The notes under the pieces are model-generated. The model ran no database searches and was not told where the DNA came from. It saw only the letters and a program-made list of their open reading frames with translations. The translations under genes and the position numbers were made by a program. DNA of 64,000 bases from Pseudomonas chlororaphis (GTDB lineage: Bacteria; Pseudomonadota; Gammaproteobacteria; Pseudomonadales; Pseudomonadaceae), in the NCBI RefSeq assembly GCF_003731765.1, contig NZ_MOAL01000004.1:2232001-2296000 (forward strand). Reading direction: 5' to 3'. Positions 26,049-38,685 of this stretch are shown here, piece by piece. How positions within the stretch are numbered: position 1 is the first letter of the stretch; the number at the start of each line of letters is the position of its first letter.

Positions 26049-27497
26049 TCAGATCGGGTAATGCCGTGGGCCGTTCTGCAACGTCACCCAGCGCAACTGA
26101 GTGAAGTGCTCGATGGACGCCTTGCCGCCAAAACTGCCGTAACCACTGGACTTGACGCCGCCAAAAGGCATTTGCGCCTCGTCGTGCACGGTGGGGCCGT
26201 TGATGTGGCAGATGCCCGACTCGACCCGCTGCGCCAACGCCAGGGCCCGCCCGGTGTCACGGCTGAAGATCGCCGCCGACAGGCCGAACTCGGAATCGTT
26301 GGCCAGGCGCAGCAGCTCTTCATCACCCTCGCCACGCAGCACCACTGCCACCGGGCCGAAGGACTCTTCGCGGTACAGGCGCATCTCTGGGGTCACGCCG
26401 TCCAGCAGGGTCGCTTGCAGGATGCTGCCGGCCAACTGCCCGCCAGCCACCAGGGTTGCGCCTTTGCCGACGGCATCGTCGATCAGCAACTTGATCCGCT
26501 CACCGGCGTGGCTGTCCACCAGGGAGCCGAGCACCGAGCCTTCGGCGTTGGGGTTACCGGCGGGCAAGGTGGCGATCTTCGCCGTCAGCTTGGCGACAAA
26601 GGCATCGGCCACTTGGGCATCGACGATCAGGCGCTCGGTGGACATGCAAATCTGCCCCTGGTTGAAGTAGGCGCCAAAGGCCGCGGCCTCCACTGCCGCG
26701 TCCAGGTCGGCGTCCGCCAGCACCAGGAACGGCGCCTTGCCCCCCAGCTCCAGCAGCGCCGGTTTCAGGTGGCGGGCCGAGAGTTCACCGACAATCCGCC
26801 CGACATGGGTCGAGCCGGTGAAGTTGACCCGGCGCACTGCCGGGTTGGCGATCAGTCGCTCGACAATCGCCGGGGCGTCCTTGGGGTCGTTGCTGATGAC
26901 GTTGACCACGCCGTCACCCAGGCCGGCGTCTTGCAGCACCTGGCCGATCAAGCGGTGCACCGCCGGGCTCAATTCCGACGCCTTGAGCACCACCGTATTG
27001 CCACAGGCCAGGGGCATGGCGATGGCACGGGTGGCAAGGATCACCGGGGCGTTCCACGGGGCGATACCCAGCACCACGCCGCAGGGTTGGCGCAGGGCCA
27101 TGGCAAAGCTGCCCGGCACATCGGAAGGAATGACTTCGCCATTGATCTGGGTGGTCATGGAGGCCGCTTCACGCAGCATGTTGGCCGCCAAATGCACGTT
27201 GAAGCCATACCAGTTGGCCATGGCGCCGGTCTCCCCGGCGGCGGCGATGAATTCGCCGCTGCGGGCCTGCAATTGTTCGGCGGCACGCAACAAACGGGTG
27301 CGCCGCTCATTGGGCGCCAAGGCGGCCCAGGCGGGGAACGCCGCTTGCGCAGCGGCCACGGCGGCGTCGGCATCGTCCAGGGTGGCCGCGGCGACCCGCG
27401 ACACCACTTCACCGGTCACCGGGTTACGCCGTTCAAAGGTTCGACCGTCGCGGGCGGGGCACGACTGGCCGCCGATCAACAGGGGCACGTCCAGCAT
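26049..27497 (-). CDS. vdh: Vanillin dehydrogenase
   Basis: A 482-residue NAD(P)-dependent aldehyde dehydrogenase, close to Pseudomonas Vdh proteins. Seen are PWNAPVILATRAIAMPLACGN, the catalytic Glu in LLELGGKAPF and the catalytic Cys in FNQGQICMSTERL, and the C-terminal MPFGGVKSSGYGSFGG. It oxidises the vanillin or 4-hydroxybenzaldehyde released by Ech to the acid. A ribosome-binding site (AGAGG) precedes the ATG, and GACAATAA just before it is one mismatch from the AANAANAA consensus. It lies between fcs and ech in one direction. Confidence 0.9.
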   Translation of the reverse strand: MLDVPLLIGGQSCPARDGRTFERRNPVTGEVVSRVAAATLDDADAAVAAAQAAFPAWAALAPNERRTRLLRAAEQLQARSGEFIAAAGETGAMANWYGFNVHLAANMLREAASMTTQINGEVIPSDVPGSFAMALRQPCGVVLGIAPWNAPVILATRAIAMPLACGNTVVLKASELSPAVHRLIGQVLQDAGLGDGVVNVISNDPKDAPAIVERLIANPAVRRVNFTGSTHVGRIVGELSARHLKPALLELGGKAPFLVLADADLDAAVEAAAFGAYFNQGQICMSTERLIVDAQVADAFVAKLTAKIATLPAGNPNAEGSVLGSLVDSHAGERIKLLIDDAVGKGATLVAGGQLAGSILQATLLDGVTPEMRLYREESFGPVAVVLRGEGDEELLRLANDSEFGLSAAIFSRDTGRALALAQRVESGICHINGPTVHDEAQMPFGGVKSSGYGSFGGKASIEHFTQLRWVTLQNGPRHYPI

Positions 27498-27614
27498 GGT
27501 GATTCCTCTTTATTGTCTTTATCGGGAATTCGTTCGAGGGGCTCACAGTAGCGCCAAGGCACGGGGGCGAACAGCCGGCGCCCCTCGAGGTTCACCGGCG
27601 CGCCCCGCTCGGTC

Positions 27615-28445
27615 TCAGCGCTTGTAGGCCTGCAAGCCGGGCTTGATGCTCTTGTCGTCGAGGAACTGCTTCATGCCCTGTTCACGACCGCCTTCGGTGT
27701 CCAGCAGACGCGACTGATCGAGCTTGGCGTACAGGTAGTCTTCGTTCTGCTCCCAGGTCAGCTCGCGGCAGCGCTTGAAGCCGTGCTTGGCAGCACGCAG
27801 CACCACCGGGTTTTTCTCCAGCAGGTTGCGCGCCAGGTCGATGGTCACTTCCCGCAGTTGGGCCAGGGGCACGCTTTCGTTGACCAGGCCCATCTCGGCG
27901 GCTTTCTGCCCGCCGAAGGTTTTGCCGGTCATGATGTAGTACAGCGACTGGCGGTGGCCCACGGTGTCGGCCATGGCCTTGCTCACCAGGTTGCCCGGCG
28001 GGATGCCCCAGTTGATTTCCGACAGGCCGAAGGTGGCCTCGTCGGCGCAGATCGCCAGGTCGCAAGCCACCAGCGGGCTGAAACCGCCACCAAAGCACCA
28101 GCCGTTGACCATGGCGATGGTGGGCTTGGCGTACATGCGCAGCAGTTTCCACTGCCATTGGGAGGCTTCGCGGCGGATTTTTTCCTGGAGGATTTCCGGG
28201 CCGGCGTCGACTTCACGGAAGTATTCCTTGAGGTCCATGCCCGCGGTCCAGGATTCACCGGCACCGGTCAGCACCAGCACGCCGGCGTCCGCGTCCTGCT
28301 CCAGGGTTTCCAGCACGTCGATCATTTCCCGGTTCAGGGTCGGGCTCATGGCGTTGCGTTTTTCCGGGCGATTGAGGATCACCCAGGCAATGCCTTCCTC
28401 GAGTTCGACTTTGACGGTGCTCCAGCGGCCTTCGTATTTGCTCAT
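27615..28445 (-). CDS. ech: Feruloyl-CoA hydratase-lyase (4-hydroxycinnamoyl-CoA hydratase/lyase)
   Basis: A 276-residue crotonase-fold enzyme, full length and nearly identical in my memory to the P. fluorescens AN103 HCHL. The residues known to matter in that enzyme are all present: Met70, Ser123, Glu143, Trp146 and Tyr239. It hydrates feruloyl-CoA and then splits the product to vanillin and acetyl-CoA. It is the first gene of the minus-strand pathway, with a clear promoter at 28484-28512 and an AAGAACAA motif near its ribosome-binding region that fits Hfq/Crc control. Confidence 0.95.
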   Translation of the reverse strand: MSKYEGRWSTVKVELEEGIAWVILNRPEKRNAMSPTLNREMIDVLETLEQDADAGVLVLTGAGESWTAGMDLKEYFREVDAGPEILQEKIRREASQWQWKLLRMYAKPTIAMVNGWCFGGGFSPLVACDLAICADEATFGLSEINWGIPPGNLVSKAMADTVGHRQSLYYIMTGKTFGGQKAAEMGLVNESVPLAQLREVTIDLARNLLEKNPVVLRAAKHGFKRCRELTWEQNEDYLYAKLDQSRLLDTEGGREQGMKQFLDDKSIKPGLQAYKR

Positions 28446-28483
28446 GGTGTGTGCTCTCTTGTTCTTGGCTTGACGATGGGTAA

Positions 28484-28519
28484 AAACTAAACCGGCGAAT
28501 TAGTTATGTCAATTAACTA
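28484..28519 (-). promoter_or_regulatory. ech promoter with overlapping dyad (probable MarR operator)
   Basis: Read on the minus strand: TTGACA (complement of 28507-28512), 17-nt spacer, TAGTTT (complement of 28484-28489). On the plus strand the dyad TAGTTA-TGTCAAT-TAACTA (28501-28519) covers the -35 box. A MarR protein bound here would block ech until its inducer, expected to be a hydroxycinnamoyl-CoA thioester as for FerR-type regulators, releases it. Confidence 0.7.
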
Positions 28520-28658
28520 TTAATCAAATTAACCAAATATTTTCAGCACCCGGATCACGGCAAGGGCAGATGGATGTGCGACAAGCCGTAGCTATCGCCG
28601 AGCAACCTCGGCAAACTAGATAGCCTTGTTAACCGCCCACCTGAGGATTACCCCCGCA

Positions 28659-29147
28659 ATGGCCAAGTCGTCCAAGCTCGTCGCCCCCACCGAAGCCCTC
28701 GCCGTCGCCGCCGACACCCAGGCGCCGCTGGACTCCGCGCTGGACGACCTGATCGGCTACGCCATGCGCCGGGCCCAGTTGAAGCTGTTCCAGAACCTCA
28801 TCAGCCGCCTGTCTGCCCACGACCTGCGCCCCGCACAGTTCTCGGCCCTGGCGATCATCGAGCAGAACCCGGGGCTGATGCAGGCGGACCTGGCCCGGGC
28901 GCTGGCCATCGAGCCGCCCCAGGTGGTGCCGCTGCTGAACAAACTGGAAGAACGGGCGCTGGCGGTCCGCGTGCGCTGCAAGCCGGACAAACGCTCCTAC
29001 GGGATTTTTCTCAGCAAGACCGGCGAGACCCTGCTCAAGGAACTCAAACAGATCGCCGCCCAGAGCGACCTGGACGCCACGGCCGCCCTCGACGAGCAAG
29101 AGCGCGAGCAACTGCTGCGGCTGTTGAAGAAGGTTTATCAGGACTGA
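28659..29147 (+). CDS. MarR-family regulator of ferulate catabolism (FerR-like)
   Basis: A 162-residue MarR protein, divergent from ech. The winged-helix region is seen in QADLARALAIEPPQVVPLLNKLEERALAVRVRCKPDKRS (two blocks). The ATG at 28659 follows a GAGGA site; an in-frame upstream TTG at 28626 has none. Its place and type match FerR/HcaR-like repressors that respond to hydroxycinnamoyl-CoA thioesters. The dyad at 28501-28519 lies between the two genes and would serve ech control and autoregulation. Confidence 0.8.
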   Translation: MAKSSKLVAPTEALAVAADTQAPLDSALDDLIGYAMRRAQLKLFQNLISRLSAHDLRPAQFSALAIIEQNPGLMQADLARALAIEPPQVVPLLNKLEERALAVRVRCKPDKRSYGIFLSKTGETLLKELKQIAAQSDLDATAALDEQEREQLLRLLKKVYQD

Positions 29148-29154
29148 AGCGCGA

Positions 29155-29185
29155 GGCCGGCACGCCCCTGACGGAGCGGCCGGCC
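29155..29185. terminator. Hairpin between convergent MarR and porin genes
   Basis: GGCCGGC (29155-29161) and GCCGGCC (29179-29185) are exact inverted arms in the 45-nt gap between two convergent genes. It could end transcription from both sides; T-tracts are weak. Confidence 0.45.
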
Positions 29186-29192
29186 CCCTGCC

Positions 29193-30503
29193 TTACCAGA
29201 TCGGCAGGCTGTAGGTCACCAGGAAACGGGTCTGGTTTTCATCGCGAAAGGCCGCACCGGCCGGGAAGTCATTGCGGTAGATCGATTTGCGCGCCACCAG
29301 CCCGACGTTTTTCAGCGGGCCACTCTGCACCACATACCCCAACTCCATCTGGAACTCCCGTTCCTTGCGGTCCTCGGCGTTCAACGACGCCAGCTCGATG
29401 TGGTCGCCGCGCACATAGCGCAGGCGGCTCTTGAGCCCGGGCACCCCGGCGGCGGCAAAGTCGTAGTCGTAGATGGCCTGCCAGGTGCGCTCCTTGGCGT
29501 TGAGAAAGTCCGAACTCATGGTCAGTTCGCTCATGCCCATCAACTCGGTGCCGGACACATAAGGCGTGGCCGTGTCACCGCTGGCGTGCATGTAGCCCAG
29601 GCTCAGCCGATGGCCGCCGAAGCGGTAGCCGAACAGCGCCGAGAGGTTGCGGTTGTCCACCTTGCCGGCCTTGGCGCTGCCGTCCTCGTCACTGAAAAAG
29701 CTGCGCAGGTCGGTGGTCAGCACGCCGTCGCCGAGCTTGAGGTTGTGCAGCAGGGCCAGGGTGTCCTGCTGGTACAGGTCCGCCACTTCAGCGTGGTAGG
29801 CGCGCAGGCTGAGGTCCGGATTGACCTGGTAATCACCCCCCAGGTAGGCCATGTGCGAGGTGGTCGCCGTGGCTTTGAAACGCCCGTTGGGCGAGGCAAT
29901 GCTCATGGGCTGGTAGTCGGTGGAATCGCGCTTGTTGATGCGGTCGATGTAGCCGGCGTTGAGGGTCAGCCCTTCGATGTCCTTGGAGCTGAGGATGGTC
30001 CCGCGAAAGGTCTGGGGCAGCAGGCGTGACGGGCTGGCAAAGGCAAACGGCAGGAAGATCGACACGTCGCCGGTCTTTACCGTGGTCTGGGCCAGGCGCA
30101 CCTTGGCGGTCAGGCCCAGGCGCGAGTATTCGTCGGCGGCGCGCTTGTCGCTCTTGCCCACCGGCAGCAACTCGGTGCCGCTGCGGTCCGGCGAGGAGTC
30201 CAGCTTGAGCCCCATCAGCCCCCGGGCGTCAAGACCGAACCCCAGGGTGCCCTCGGTGTAGCCCGATTCCATGTTGAAGATAAAACCCTGGGCCCATTCC
30301 CGGGCGGCGGTCTTGGCGCCATCGTCCTTGTAGTCACGGTCCAGGTAGTAATTGCGCAGCGTCAGGGTGCCGTGGCTGTCATCGATAAAGCCGGCGGCCA
30401 GCAACTGCGGGGAACACAGGCTCAAGCCGAGCAAGGCCAGGCAAGGGGCGCGTAGAGGGATGGCGAAGGGCGCCGCGGGGGCGTCCAGAGGGAGTCTTGG
30501 CAT
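29193..30503 (-). CDS. OprD-family porin
   Basis: A 436-residue outer-membrane porin. After a signal ending in LLAAG, the mature part begins GFIDDSHGTLTLRNYYLDRDY, the standard OprD start; the C-terminus is a strand ending in Trp (TRFLVTYSLPIW). OprD porins pass small carboxylates and amino acids. Being next to the aromatic-acid importer and the ferulate genes suggests uptake of hydroxycinnamates or vanillate. The ATG at 30503 was chosen as the start of the signal. AACAACAA/AACAATAA motifs lie directly upstream (30517-30533), as expected for Hfq/Crc control. Confidence 0.85.
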   Translation of the reverse strand: MPRLPLDAPAAPFAIPLRAPCLALLGLSLCSPQLLAAGFIDDSHGTLTLRNYYLDRDYKDDGAKTAAREWAQGFIFNMESGYTEGTLGFGLDARGLMGLKLDSSPDRSGTELLPVGKSDKRAADEYSRLGLTAKVRLAQTTVKTGDVSIFLPFAFASPSRLLPQTFRGTILSSKDIEGLTLNAGYIDRINKRDSTDYQPMSIASPNGRFKATATTSHMAYLGGDYQVNPDLSLRAYHAEVADLYQQDTLALLHNLKLGDGVLTTDLRSFFSDEDGSAKAGKVDNRNLSALFGYRFGGHRLSLGYMHASGDTATPYVSGTELMGMSELTMSSDFLNAKERTWQAIYDYDFAAAGVPGLKSRLRYVRGDHIELASLNAEDRKEREFQMELGYVVQSGPLKNVGLVARKSIYRNDFPAGAAFRDENQTRFLVTYSLPIW

Positions 30504-30632
30504 GTTCGATGTCCATTTATTGTTGTTGTTTTTCGCTCGGTCCCGGCCTGGGTCGGGCCGGTCCGTGGACAGAGAATGGAAACAGCCGGGGGATGTCGTC
30601 AATCGCCAGTAGCCGATAATCGAACATTAATA

Positions 30633-30650
30633 TTGTTATCTATTTAACAA
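30633..30650. promoter_or_regulatory. Dyad TTGTTA-N6-TAACAA between porin and importer
   Basis: A perfect 6-6-6 inverted repeat in the AT-rich gap between the divergent porin and MFS genes. The GTTAT..TAAC core resembles the ech operator, so it may be a second target of the MarR regulator. The 324-nt gap holds no gene. Confidence 0.45.
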
Positions 30651-30735
30651 ATACATTTCAGACAGATGTTCAACCTACTGATTTTAATAGGTTTAACACG
30701 CACAAACAGGCATCAAATAGATTCTGTTCTTTTTT

Positions 30736-30754
30736 TAGTTATCTTTGTTAATCT
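30736..30754. promoter_or_regulatory. Half-conserved copy of the ech operator
   Basis: TAGTTATCTTTGTTAATCT matches the ech operator TAGTTATGTCAATTAACTA at 12 of 19 positions, including the whole left half. It lies 74 nt before the MFS start. Confidence 0.4.
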
Positions 30755-30801
30755 TAATTTCGACCTGTCACGGCGCCCGTTCGCCCCAGGCCCAGCACCA
30801 C

Positions 30802-30815
30802 AACAAAAACAATAA
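30802..30815 (+). promoter_or_regulatory. Hfq/Crc-type A-rich motifs before the MFS gene
   Basis: AACAAAAA (30802-30809) and AACAATAA (30808-30815) both fit AANAANAA and end a few bases before the CGAGG ribosome-binding site of the next gene. In Pseudomonas such sites let Hfq-Crc block translation of catabolic genes when better carbon sources are present. Confidence 0.55.
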
Positions 30816-30827
30816 CGAGGTTCCGCC

Positions 30828-32045
30828 ATGGATCACCCATCACGTCGTACGACGCTGACTATCGCTTTGTGTTTTATCGTCGCGCTGATCGAAGGTTTTG
30901 ACCTGCAAGCCGCCGGCACGGCCGCCGCGGGCCTGCGCCAGACCTTTGCCCTGGACCCGAAAATGATGGGCTGGGTGTTCAGCGCCGGGATCATCGGCCT
31001 GCTCCCCGGGGCCTTCTTCGGCGGCTGGATCGCCGACCGTATCGGACGCAAGAAAATCCTTGTGGGCGCGGTACTGCTGTTCGGCGTGTTCTCGCTGTGC
31101 ACCGCCTATGTCGGCAGTTACTCGGGCCTATTGCTGGTGCGCTTCATGACCGGCCTGGGCCTGGGCGCCGCCCTGCCTAACCTGATCGCCCTGTGCGCCG
31201 AAGCGGTGGGCGAGCAACGCCGCGGCACTGCCATCAGCATCATGTACGCCGGGGTGCCCCTGGGCGGTGCCCTGGCGGCCGTGGTGGCCATGTTGTTCAC
31301 CGATCATTGGCAAGCGACCTTCATCATCGGCGGCCTCGCACCCCTGCTGGTGGCGCCGCTGATGATCCTGCTGCTGCCCGAGTCAAGCGCCTTTCGCCAG
31401 CAACAGGGCAACCCCGGCGTGGCCCGCAGCTCCACCGGCCAGGCGCTGTTCGGCGAAGGCCGGGCGCGCACCACCCTGGCGTTGTGGATGAGCTACTTCT
31501 TCACCCTGACCGTGATGTACATGCTGCTCAACTGGCTGCCGTCGCTGCTCCTGGAGCAAGGCTTCAGCAAGCCCCAGGCGGGCATGGTGCAGATGCTGTT
31601 CAACATCGGCGGCACCCTGGGCTCATTGCTGGGCGGCCTGCTGCTGGACCGCTGCAACGCCATCAAGGTGGTGCTGTTCGTCTACGCCGGCCTGCTCGCC
31701 GCCCTGGCCGGGGTCGGGCTGTCGGTGGGCATTGTGCCGATGGCCAGCGCAGGCTTTGCCGCCGGCCTGTTCGTCATGGCCGCGCAACTGGTGCTGTACG
31801 CCCTGGCACCGCCGTCCTACCCCACCGCTGTGCGGGCTACCGGGGTGGGCGCGGCAGTGGCCATCGGTCGCCTGGGTTCGGTGGCCGGGCCCCTGGCGGC
31901 CGGGCAAATCCTCGCGGCGGGCGCCGGCACCACCGGCGTGCTGCTGGCCACCTCCCCCGGCCTGGTCATCGCCGCCCTGGCCGTGATCACCGTGATTGCC
32001 CAGCCACAGGCCAGTCGTCCGGCCAGCGCCAACACCACCGGCTGA
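30828..32045 (+). CDS. MFS aromatic acid importer (AAHS-type)
   Basis: A 405-residue transporter with 12 likely membrane segments. The first segment has GFDLQAAG (the GxDxxxxG-type motif of aromatic acid:H+ symporters) and the loop between segments 2 and 3 has GGWIADRIGRKKIL. The pattern is close to MhpT/HcaK-like carriers for phenylpropanoids and hydroxybenzoates. It probably brings ferulate or related acids across the inner membrane, paired with the porin encoded divergently. Confidence 0.85.
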   Translation: MDHPSRRTTLTIALCFIVALIEGFDLQAAGTAAAGLRQTFALDPKMMGWVFSAGIIGLLPGAFFGGWIADRIGRKKILVGAVLLFGVFSLCTAYVGSYSGLLLVRFMTGLGLGAALPNLIALCAEAVGEQRRGTAISIMYAGVPLGGALAAVVAMLFTDHWQATFIIGGLAPLLVAPLMILLLPESSAFRQQQGNPGVARSSTGQALFGEGRARTTLALWMSYFFTLTVMYMLLNWLPSLLLEQGFSKPQAGMVQMLFNIGGTLGSLLGGLLLDRCNAIKVVLFVYAGLLAALAGVGLSVGIVPMASAGFAAGLFVMAAQLVLYALAPPSYPTAVRATGVGAAVAIGRLGSVAGPLAAGQILAAGAGTTGVLLATSPGLVIAALAVITVIAQPQASRPASANTTG

Positions 32046-32140
32046 TCCTCTGCCGGGTGCCAGCACCGCTGCCGGCGAGGGCTGAGCGGCGGTGTCCCCG
32101 GCGGTAACGAGGAGCAACGGTGGCGTTATGCAAGGGCGGG

Positions 32141-33040
32141 TTACGGGGAATCACCCGCCCACAGCCAATTCCACAGCCCCGGTAGGTGCACGCTTTGCCC
32201 GCTGTTGCGCACGGTGCGGGCCATGGCGGCGCGTTGCAGTTGGGCGGTGTCGTCGTAGAAGGGCATGGCGGCGGTGGTCACGCCGGTGGCGCGGGCACTG
32301 TCCATGAGGATCTGCAAATACTCCTGCAGATGCCGGGCGGTGTAGCGGTTCAGGTCATGAAAGGTCACCACCACTGGAATCACCCCGTCCACCTCCGGCA
32401 AGGCGCCGACAGCGATCTGCTCGCGCACCTCGGACAACTGCCGCAGCAGGTTGGCGCGGCGGCGCGGGCTGGCGGTGATGCCCCAGACCTTGCCGTCATT
32501 GGCACTCAAGTCGGTCAGCAACACGTGCAGCCCATGGCGCTGGTAGGCGGCAAAGGTGCGCTTGTCGTAATTCCAGAACGGCGGGCGCAGCAGGCTCGGC
32601 GGCGCGCCGGTGATCGCTGCAAGGTCGCCAGTGCCATCGCTCAGCGACTGTTCGAGTTGCTGCGGGTTCAGGGAGCGGTGGTTGCTGTGCCACGGGGTGG
32701 CGGTGTGGAACCCCAACAGGTGCCCGTCCGCATGTTCCCGGGCCATCAGTGCCCGCCCGATTTCGCTGCCACCGGCACGCGGGGCGCGGGTCTGGAGGAA
32801 AAACACCGCCTTGATCCCCGGCAACAAGGGGTTGTGCGCCAGGTCGTTGAGAACCGACTCGGTCGGGTTGAACAGGCTGGAGGCGCTGGGGCCATCATCG
32901 AAGGTCAGCAAAAAACGGATCGGCGGTTGCGCCTGCAAGCGTTGCTGGGTTTGCGCGGTCAACTCGATCGGCGCGCTGATGCAACCGCCCAGGCCCACGG
33001 CGATGGCCAATGCCCCTAACAGGGCGACAAGGTGTTTCAT
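32141..33040 (-). CDS. Polysaccharide deacetylase-family lipoprotein
   Basis: A 299-residue protein starting with a lipoprotein signal ending in GLGGC (Cys20). The NodB fold is shown by FLLTFDDGPS (metal-binding Asp pair), FHTATPWHSNHRS with the His pair, and RPPFWNYD further on. Such enzymes remove acetyl or related groups from cell-wall or exopolysaccharides in the periplasm. It stands alone between the importer (convergent) and a long non-coding stretch; no link to the aromatic genes is apparent. The frame is open to 33151 but the lipoprotein signal sets the start. Confidence 0.8.
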   Translation of the reverse strand: MKHLVALLGALAIAVGLGGCISAPIELTAQTQQRLQAQPPIRFLLTFDDGPSASSLFNPTESVLNDLAHNPLLPGIKAVFFLQTRAPRAGGSEIGRALMAREHADGHLLGFHTATPWHSNHRSLNPQQLEQSLSDGTGDLAAITGAPPSLLRPPFWNYDKRTFAAYQRHGLHVLLTDLSANDGKVWGITASPRRRANLLRQLSEVREQIAVGALPEVDGVIPVVVTFHDLNRYTARHLQEYLQILMDSARATGVTTAAMPFYDDTAQLQRAAMARTVRNSGQSVHLPGLWNWLWAGDSP

Positions 33041-33261
33041 GGTGGTGGCGTCAATCCGGAGCGAGTACGACACCCGATGCAACGCCGGCGTGGCGTTGTG
33101 GCCCGGACGGGTGCCAGGTCGGCACCCTGCTCCGTCGCTCGCGACGGTCACTCAAGGTGCGGTATCACTCTCTCCTTGAGCGGGGCCAACAGTGTATGTG
33201 TGCAATGACGCTTGAGCCCCAGGGCCCAATGAGCAAGCCCTGCGCGAGCGATAGGACTGGC

Positions 33262-33291
33262 GCCCGGGCCCGGAGTTCAACGGGCCCGGGC
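33262..33291. other. Perfect 11-bp GC hairpin in a gene-free stretch
   Basis: GCCCGGGCCCG (33262-33272) and CGGGCCCGGGC (33281-33291) pair fully around an 8-nt loop. It lies in the 450-nt gap 33041-33490, where no reading frame looks real on either strand. Without a T-tract it is not a standard terminator. Confidence 0.4.
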
Positions 33292-33402
33292 ACTCATTCA
33301 AACCCGGCCGGCAGGCCCTGCTGCATAAATTTCCTACAAAGCTTACAGAATCGTCTGACTTGCCTCTCCAGCCCCTCAACGACATAGTCTCGCGGGCCTC
33401 AA

Positions 33403-33480
33403 TGGCGGCTGTACGCGGGGGATCCTCAGATCTGCCCAGGTGGCTAGGCGAGGCGGTTCGCCTACCTGCGTACAGCGCCA
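33403..33480. other. 78-nt structured element (possible RNA) downstream of the ggt-like gene
   Basis: The ends TGGC-g-GCTGTACGC (33403-33416) and GCGTACAGC-GCCA (33468-33480) form a 13-bp stem with one bulged base. Inside it TAGGCGA (33445-33451) pairs with TCGCCTA (33458-33464), flanked by CAGG/CCTG. I do not recognise it as a known riboswitch, tRNA or sRNA. It starts 10 nt past the stop of the neighbouring gene on the minus strand. Confidence 0.4.
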
Positions 33481-33490
33481 CCCTACAGCT

Positions 33491-37010
<3,520 letters not shown>

Positions 37011-37012
37011 GC

Positions 37013-37786
37013 TTAGCGTCCCCGCAGCAGTTTCAGGGTGTGGCGGCCGAACATGCGGCTGCTGGCCGGCGGTGGAGTGGGCCGGTCCGATTGGCCGAAG
37101 CGCTGTTCCAACCAGCGCTGGAAGAAGCCCCAGAGCGTGGTCAGCAGCAGGAAGTAGAGCGCCACCACCAGGTACAGCTCGAACACACGGAAGGTTGCCG
37201 AGGTCACCATCTGTGTGCTCAGCAGCAACTCCTGCACGCCGATCACGCTGACCAGGGTGGTGTTCTTGAGCATCACGTTGAATTCATTGCCCAGGGGCGG
37301 AACGATCACACGCAACGCCTGGGGCAGTACGATGCGCCGCATCAGCTTGCCGAAGGTCATGCCCAGGGAACGCCCAGCCTCGTACTGGCCCTTGTCCACG
37401 GCGCCAATGCCGGCGCGGATAATCTCCGACATGTAGGCGCCTTCATTCAGGCCCAGGGCGATGATCGCCGCCTGGATATTGCCCGGCACCACCAGCCCGA
37501 ACAGCTCCAGGTCTTCGAAGCGGAAAATCCCCCCGGCCGCCAGGGCGGTGTAGAGAAAGACGATCTGCACCAGCAGCGGCGTGCCGCGCATCAGCCACAC
37601 GTAAAAACGCACCGGCCAGTTGAGCAAAGGGTTGCGCGACAGGCGCATAAGCGCCGCCGCCAGACCCAGGGCACAGCCCATCAACATCGCCAGCACACTG
37701 ATCAGGCAGGTCAGCCAGAGCCCGGTGAGGTACACGCCGCTGGGCTGCAACAGGTACTGCCAAAACACATCCCAATTGAAGTTCAT
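37013..37786 (-). CDS. PAAT-family ABC importer permease
   Basis: A 257-residue inner-membrane protein with about five membrane segments. It has [15 protein letters not shown] and the EAA loop [33 protein letters not shown] (in two blocks), standard for polar amino acid permeases. Only one permease gene is present, so it presumably forms a homodimer. The gap to the preceding binding protein is 12 nt and to the ATPase 2 nt. Confidence 0.9.
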   Translation of the reverse strand: MNFNWDVFWQYLLQPSGVYLTGLWLTCLISVLAMLMGCALGLAAALMRLSRNPLLNWPVRFYVWLMRGTPLLVQIVFLYTALAAGGIFRFEDLELFGLVVPGNIQAAIIALGLNEGAYMSEIIRAGIGAVDKGQYEAGRSLGMTFGKLMRRIVLPQALRVIVPPLGNEFNVMLKNTTLVSVIGVQELLLSTQMVTSATFRVFELYLVVALYFLLLTTLWGFFQRWLEQRFGQSDRPTPPPASSRMFGRHTLKLLRGR

Positions 37787-37798
37787 CAGGGGCCCGCC

Positions 37799-38605
37799 TC
37801 AGTCGAGTGTGTCGCTGGCCACGTGCCATTTGGCGAGCAACTGGGCATAGCTGCCGTCGCCGCGCATGTCGCTGACAATCTGCTGCACCGCCGCCGTCAG
37901 TTGTCGGTCGTCCTTGCGAATGCCCAGCCCGGTGAGAATCCGACTGAAGGCTGGCACCCCTTCTTCGAACAACTCGGGGGCCATGGCCGCGTAATAGCCG
38001 GCGGTTTCCACCGTGGTGCCGTAGGCGTCGACCTGGCTGATGCGCAGGGCCTGGAAGGCGTCGGTGTCGGTGTTGTAGACCACCAGCTTCATGGGGGGCT
38101 TGCCGGCTTTGGCCAGGGTTTCGTTTTGCGCGTCGAGCAAGGTTTTGATGGTCGAACCGTTGAGCACCGCGACCTTGTGCCCGGAGAGGCTGTCCAGGGT
38201 CTTGATGCCTTTCGGGTTGCCCTTGGGCACCACCACCGACTGGCTGGAATACATGTAATTGACGATGTCGATCACCTCGCGGCGCTCGGGCTTGTCAAAC
38301 AGTTGGTCGACGATCATGTCGCACTGCTGGGCGAGCAACGCCGGCAGCAACCCGGAGAACGGAATCACCCGCCACTGCACCTGTTTGTTGCCCAGGCGCT
38401 TGGCGATTTCCAGGCCCAGGTCGACGGTCAGGCCCTTGGGTTTCTGCGCCTCGTCAAAGGACACCAGGGGCGGTGAATCCATGCCCGAGCAATAGGTGAG
38501 CTTGTCGACCTTTTGCAGCCGCTCCGGCACCACGGGCGCGGCAAGCGCCCACTGTGCGCAAAGGCCTAGGGATAGCGCAGCCAGCAAGGCGCTTGGTTTA
38601 TGCAT
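37799..38605 (-). CDS. Family 3 periplasmic amino-acid-type binding protein
   Basis: A 268-residue protein with a signal ending ALAAP. The mature part has the family 3 pattern: PPLVSFDEAQKPKGLTVDLGLEIAKRLG, then FSGLLPALLAQQCDMIVDQLFDKPERREVIDIVNY (in two blocks). It is the first structural gene after the GntR regulator and should serve the PAAT permease. Ligand unknown; basic amino acids or opine-like compounds are plausible. Confidence 0.85.
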   Translation of the reverse strand: MHKPSALLAALSLGLCAQWALAAPVVPERLQKVDKLTYCSGMDSPPLVSFDEAQKPKGLTVDLGLEIAKRLGNKQVQWRVIPFSGLLPALLAQQCDMIVDQLFDKPERREVIDIVNYMYSSQSVVVPKGNPKGIKTLDSLSGHKVAVLNGSTIKTLLDAQNETLAKAGKPPMKLVVYNTDTDAFQALRISQVDAYGTTVETAGYYAAMAPELFEEGVPAFSRILTGLGIRKDDRQLTAAVQQIVSDMRGDGSYAQLLAKWHVASDTLD

Positions 38606-38685
38606 GACCAGACACTCCAGTTCGTTGATTAACGGGGGCAGTACTCAAAGTCACAACACCGTCGGGCTCGGGCCCGCTTCTGGGT

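Noticed and set aside
23966-26104. A 712-codon plus-strand frame opposite fcs
   Set aside because: It is a shadow of the well-supported fcs and thiolase genes and has no recognisable domain.
33403-33480. tRNA gene, suggested by the 78-nt length and a GGTTCG motif
   Set aside because: No cloverleaf with an anticodon arm could be folded by eye, and the outer stem is too long for an acceptor stem.
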